Positions 41,401 to 44,642 of a DNA stretch of 44,642 bases are shown here, piece by piece. The stretch spans positions 1-44,642 of the forward strand of contig JALFZG010000064.1 in assembly GCA_022784645.1 (NCBI GenBank), read 5' to 3'. The DNA comes from Bacteroidales bacterium (GTDB taxonomy: Bacteria; Bacteroidota; Bacteroidia; Bacteroidales; Paludibacteraceae). Position numbers and translations under genes: made by a program. Numbering within the stretch: position 1 is the stretch's first letter; each line of letters begins with the position of its first letter. The notes below the pieces were generated by a model. The model saw only the letters and a list, made by a program, of their open reading frames with translations, had not been told where the DNA came from and did not search any database.

Positions 41401-44330
41401 CGCTGCTCGGTAGTGTTGTCCGGCTGGAGGCAGTCTTCAAGAATATAAGCAAAAGCCGGCGTTGTGGAAGTACGTTTAGCCTCATCAAAATCATCGAAGC
41501 TGGCGTAGGTGTGTTCATCGCCAGACAAATCGGCTGCCAGATAGGGCACCGTTATCTCGCCGTACGGGATATTGTCCGTGCTTGTTTGCGGAGGCAGATA
41601 CGCAGCGGTCGTCACCGGATTACCATTCATATCATACCAGCGGTAATAGAATTTTCTTCCATTTTTCTGCAAGAATTCATCCAGCTCCTTATAGTCAATG
41701 CGCGTATAGAGCACCATCTTTTCTTGCTCGTTCAGGCAGACGTCTTTCGGGGTGGAAGCCTGAATAGGCGAGATGGATGCACGCTGCAAATATACGCGGA
41801 TATCATCAATGAAGAAGTCGTTGCCATATATATTGGCCGACATATTGACGATGCGCAACTTAAAGCGCTCATAATCAATATCTTCCTTAAATTCCACAGG
41901 GAAGAGGATATGGTGCCAACCTTCGTTGGTTTCATTAAACTCGCCCGTAGTAAACGTAGCCAAAATGGTAGAATGATTGTCCTTATCAAATCCTTCTACG
42001 TAGAACGTGAATATCGGATGAGAAGCATAATTTATACTCTTATAATAATCACTCTTATTCTGGTCGCCTATCCAAGCCGAGAAGAACATTTTCGCACCCG
42101 GACAAAGCTCCGCACCAAAGTCAAGCGAGAATATGGTGCCTGCGCGTTGCGAACCATCGGTATAGAGCGCAAAGCCGGTGGTAGCGTCTGTAGTTTGCCC
42201 TGTTCCGGTATGGTTAGCCATTTTGGAATTGAGAGTATATCCAAAACCATTATTAACAAAAGAATATTCGTTGAAATAGCAGTTTTGCAGGTTTCCTGAT
42301 AATCGGTGTTCCGTACCATAATAAAAACCATACGATGACTCTCCCACATCCAACGGAGTAGGATAGAGCGTTTTAGTCTTTGGGAGGCGGTTTTGCGCAT
42401 TGTGGCCAAAGTTAAAATTCTGCTCCGCGATAACCTCCATATTCGCCAAGAAAGAGTTCATCTGCGTAGCCGGGCCCACCACGGCTTTATCCACGAAGTT
42501 AACGCGGAATTGCGCAATATGATATATTTTGCCAACGCCGCCATTCTGCTTAATCGTGGTAGTCTCATTTCCGATGGACTCTTTGAGAAACGAATCTCTT
42601 AAGTCGTCCCATTCAGAAGTACTCGAATTGTAAGCGTATTTATTTATCGTTTGGCTCGATACACCGGTTTGATTATAGGTAATATCCCTTTGGCTATAGT
42701 TGGTAGAATACAGCAGTTCATACGTTTTCTTTGTAGGTTGGCTGACCTCATTTACCTTAATATATTGCCCAGAAGAAATCGATGGATTCGACACTTGTTT
42801 ATTATCTTCCATCCAAATCCAACCCCGCGAATTTGATTGCAGCGAATTCGTTTTTTCCCTATCGCCCGATTGGAATATTGTGTCAATTTTCTGCCAAAAC
42901 TTTGCTTCAAAATCCGAAGGCACATCTTTAGATATGGTGCCTATGGTAGAAGAAGTACCATTTTCATACTCAATCTCGATTTTATTAATATACAGAGCAC
43001 GCTGCCCAGCATTTGAAGAAAACGTAATCTGGATAGAGTTCGCTTGTTCAGAAAGCGGTGTAGTATAGTATGTTTTAGGTGAATTAGTAAGAGAGAGACT
43101 GTTGCCCGAATTACCCGCTCCGTTTGTTATATTTTCTCCCTGATTCTTATTAATACTAATGTTCAATGTATGAGGAAAAAAATAACCCAAAATACCCCAA
43201 CGACTGTTATTGCAATAGCAAGTAACAGAAATTTTGGTAACTACTAACCCATCGGGAATGTCTGTCGAAAGTACTAATGTTTCCGCCGAATTACTGGTTG
43301 GGCCACCAAAACAAACATAATTCTCATTGTTATAAATGGTATTTTCTGGAGGAGCAAGTGTACCCCCATTATATGAAGTCCTCGTATAATTCCACGTTAG
43401 TCCACTTACTACAACTTGTCCAGACGTACTACTAAACTGGCTTGCCAAAAAATCCCATTGACCATTATAATTATACGTCTCAATGCACTCATATACCGTT
43501 TTTTTGGTAGTCGAAGAAGGATTACTCCAAACCCAAGTGCCCTCTGTAAAGGTATTGTTACTCGTTGAAAAACCGCTGCTCCCCATATCTTGATACTGCC
43601 CATCGTAATAGAAATACGATGGATATGGCTTGTATTGCATGGAATTATCAGACTGGAATGCATACTTAGGGCCGAGGTAAATAGTTTGACCCGTAGGTGC
43701 GGTAATATCGTATTCCTCCAGCCATTTTGTCTCAGCATTATTGCCAATTAAAGTAGCCATCTCTTGCGCTTCACGAATCTCATACACAATTCGTTGCTCG
43801 ATAGTCGGCTCATAGAAATCCGTACCATTCGGTTCCGGTCCTCCATCCAAATACGAAGACTGGTCACATGCGATATACACGGTACCACCATTATACATAA
43901 AAGTAGCATCGTCAGCATTATCAGCAGCACTACCTGCAGATGCATACCAAATTACTCCATTGCTTTGAGTAGAATACAATTCCGATTTATCGCGTAAAGA
44001 TTGAAAATTCGCTATTGCACTATCGTTCGCATAGTTATACCATCGAGCATAGGTAAAGAATGCTTGTCTATTTCTGCGGAGCGTGATGGTGCCTCTATTG
44101 CAATAAATCACATTCCAGTCTTCGTGGGCGGCCTGCATGGTGTAGCCACCGATTGGGTTTTTCATCTGCTTACCCGACTTGCCAAGCGATTTCTGATAGG
44201 TACAAGGTGTCTGAGCGGAAGCAACCGAAGCCGAGGCCAGCCAAAAGAAACACATACACAGCCACACTATCAGCCTGAGCTGGCGATAGCGTCTGCATAT
44301 TGTTATTTGAGTATGAGTAAATGTAATCAT
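38406..44330 (-). CDS. Very large T9SS cargo protein with type A sorting tail
   Basis: The 1974-residue protein has an N-terminal membrane-type leader with an unusually long polar start (MITFTHTQITICRRYRQLR) before LIVWLCMCFFWLASASVASA. The mature part is rich in Ser, Thr, Asn and Tyr and looks like a chain of beta-sandwich domains; around residue 840 FFIDDIRVYLQRA resembles the end of a carbohydrate-binding-like jelly roll. The last 75 residues are a type A T9SS sorting domain: LYDLRVYDPTGRLIAA, then FAIVLPAGTYIVRASG and KVIVH. It is therefore probably exported through the outer membrane and attached to the surface by the machinery that includes PorQ. No catalytic motif is visible. It forms a transcript with the 37-residue ORF. 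Confidence 0.85.
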   Translation of the reverse strand: MITFTHTQITICRRYRQLRLIVWLCMCFFWLASASVASAQTPCTYQKSLGKSGKQMKNPIGGYTMQAAHEDWNVIYCNRGTITLRRNRQAFFTYARWYNYANDSAIANFQSLRDKSELYSTQSNGVIWYASAGSAADNADDATFMYNGGTVYIACDQSSYLDGGPEPNGTDFYEPTIEQRIVYEIREAQEMATLIGNNAETKWLEEYDITAPTGQTIYLGPKYAFQSDNSMQYKPYPSYFYYDGQYQDMGSSGFSTSNNTFTEGTWVWSNPSSTTKKTVYECIETYNYNGQWDFLASQFSSTSGQVVVSGLTWNYTRTSYNGGTLAPPENTIYNNENYVCFGGPTSNSAETLVLSTDIPDGLVVTKISVTCYCNNSRWGILGYFFPHTLNISINKNQGENITNGAGNSGNSLSLTNSPKTYYTTPLSEQANSIQITFSSNAGQRALYINKIEIEYENGTSSTIGTISKDVPSDFEAKFWQKIDTIFQSGDREKTNSLQSNSRGWIWMEDNKQVSNPSISSGQYIKVNEVSQPTKKTYELLYSTNYSQRDITYNQTGVSSQTINKYAYNSSTSEWDDLRDSFLKESIGNETTTIKQNGGVGKIYHIAQFRVNFVDKAVVGPATQMNSFLANMEVIAEQNFNFGHNAQNRLPKTKTLYPTPLDVGESSYGFYYGTEHRLSGNLQNCYFNEYSFVNNGFGYTLNSKMANHTGTGQTTDATTGFALYTDGSQRAGTIFSLDFGAELCPGAKMFFSAWIGDQNKSDYYKSINYASHPIFTFYVEGFDKDNHSTILATFTTGEFNETNEGWHHILFPVEFKEDIDYERFKLRIVNMSANIYGNDFFIDDIRVYLQRASISPIQASTPKDVCLNEQEKMVLYTRIDYKELDEFLQKNGRKFYYRWYDMNGNPVTTAAYLPPQTSTDNIPYGEITVPYLAADLSGDEHTYASFDDFDEAKRTSTTPAFAYILEDCLQPDNTTEQRYVVYIATPVPVLFGQNYRCVVAYAAEDLPQQAAAIDLGNKCLEDAIVKTVNGLCIHSTQLGGFMADDSQASANLSYSLAMVSEGMVRNGALSSKEVTYYYAHWLYGREPDKKDPEYGKKSAALAELYGESYDNVKAAIQAYIQHVTLGVATAPCTDEQKALVDRLVQARLLKLSNTQLMSDTSYTVYPLLTVDSINYTAFPIQSIYGEESACKEPKAITLFFEKDDEGGEPTVPERNAICFVSSPTEKTPPDFVLSQPRRVRILADTAKQEVFITLTNTNRLYTLQSAMLWETTNGNINIKQPPFNHLHWIDDSQKSFTGKPASGHKVKFSHLDDLPEGYSYTFLIDFAVHKTENKDTVKVDDGKAYITFVVVPDTLYYAGALGDAWNADAKWQRRDENGKNVQAVVPLPETKVIYPQTNPQVDYVVKAPTSTSSKQQAANTQLEDNAQAFITYDINYAPYSCSEVYIPANTAVVGQQYLKHNAEVPLWTIELPVWANKWKMNAIPLQGVVLGDMFIPASGSEDADNPFEVKPISQDVGYPAYDRTTYSFYNSLYNSDVRQYNENGSFANISSSTWSFATNELDKPVPAGYGWALGYAGTNTNTTIRLPKPNTKYNYFKDGVWVTFSSSDIDRKNAGKPMFTPDSEGEMTITLRNNSASEIFLFGNPTFAYIDLKKLMKAYAYNDAVATDSIKIAGFYTTGVDKDSRYQLAAKTGGAEGWVSSVKSAGSVSDTSALLAPTEAVFIRFENAKNPSVVPSLTKVTLTLSTSMLCDKEGKYYGDGTIKPSSANAPAAQPEQALYITASRSGFMSSAVIVEDTTVEAEIFMLDKAKTPFAIFTVGNNRALAINHPRGEEHIPLALYAAAEVEQPTITFDGDPSYVMKWDLIDVKTGLREPLLAGRTMTLDLPLNGEVRYYLERTQRESVIVGDTTEAFRLFAYCGQLIIYSEEPLYDLRVYDPTGRLIAASADAGNSFAIVLPAGTYIVRASGSTAKVIVH

Positions 44331-44642
44331 TTTTGATAGAATATAATAGTGTTAAGGGATTTTTTATAAAAATCCGCTGCAAAGTTACGAAGAATTTTTG
44401 AGATAACAAAATATTAAGAACAAAATTATTCAAAATTATCAAAATTTATTGTTTATCGGGGAATAAAGGAGTGAATAATTTTTGAGATATACAAATAAAA
44501 AAACAAAATTATTCAAAATTACCAACGTCAGGGCCTATTATTTCGAGTACCAATGTTCCCTTGCGGAATAAAGATACAAAGATTTTTGTTAAATGGGCAA
44601 ATCGGAGGGGAAAATTCTTTGATGTATCTTGAATTTGCTTGA
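44331..44642. other. AT-rich upstream region with imperfect repeats
   Basis: This 312-base stretch holds the promoter at 44380-44410 and two imperfect copies of a 50-base AT-rich unit (44388-44440 and 44475-44525), both containing AATTTTTGAGATA and ACAAAATTATTCAAAATTA. A third, related copy lies upstream of the DUF1846 gene (29990-30045). I see no gene up to the right edge. Confidence 0.65.
44380..44410 (-). promoter_or_regulatory. Promoter of the 1974-residue gene
   Basis: On the minus strand TAACTTTG (44387-44380) and TTTG (44410-44407), spacer 19. It shares its upstream part with the DUF1846 promoter. Confidence 0.75.

Overview
The window looks like a chromosomal segment of a member of the order Bacteroidales. 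Eighteen probable promoters follow the Bacteroidetes pattern, a TTTG-like -33 box about 20 bases upstream of TAnnTTTG, instead of sigma-70 boxes. Type IX secretion (T9SS) is represented by porQ and by a cargo protein with a type A sorting tail. The family content (one-cytochrome succinate dehydrogenase, bacterial GGGP synthase, DUF6340-like protein, viroplasmin-RNase H) is typical of the phylum. T9SS argues against Bacteroides in the narrow sense; a Paludibacteraceae-, Prevotellaceae- or Porphyromonadaceae-like genome is possible, but the genus cannot be read from the sequence.

Layout. 1-5270 (minus): Calx-beta-like protein, CotH-like kinase and GH3 glycosidase, probably one unit for export and glycan use, then dtd. 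5271-6121: a 94-residue exported protein that is little more than a sorting-tail-like fold, a strong terminator, and an 11-bp repeat array. 6122-11833: pcrA/uvrD helicase, divergent to an rRNA methyltransferase, an MBL-fold hydrolase and a DUF6340-like protein. 11991-18216 (minus): porQ-cmk-ispH-GGGP synthase-pfkA-BI-1, then a prohibitin-like protein. 18452-21938 (plus): sdhCAB. 22095-23745 (minus): fused SpmA/SpmB-like transporter and ybeY.

23746-25088 is a 1.3-kb gene-free region and the least explained part of the window. It contains repeated 15-bp dyads TGTAAA-N3-TTTACA/G, a 9-bp minisatellite, inverted repeats AGTCCCGAGA/TCTCGGGACT, and a foldable segment behind its own promoter. 25089-28344 holds RNase H and tRNA-Arg (minus) opposed to a TPM-domain protein, lemA and a DUF2461 protein (plus). 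28485-32807 (minus) holds DUF1846, tRNA-Pro(CGG) and topA. A CPBP protease (plus) then overlaps tail-to-tail with a small membrane protein downstream of parE (minus). A fadD-like acyl-CoA synthetase (plus) is divergent from parE. The window ends with a 37-residue cysteine-rich ORF and a 1974-residue T9SS cargo protein (minus).

The main themes are central metabolism (pfkA, sdhCAB, fadD), isoprenoid and lipid synthesis (ispH feeding GGGP synthase), DNA topology and repair (topA, parE, pcrA), and T9SS-linked surface export. I saw no prophage, transposase gene, CRISPR array or defence system. The novel material lies in small ORFs, non-coding repeats and RNA-level arrangements.
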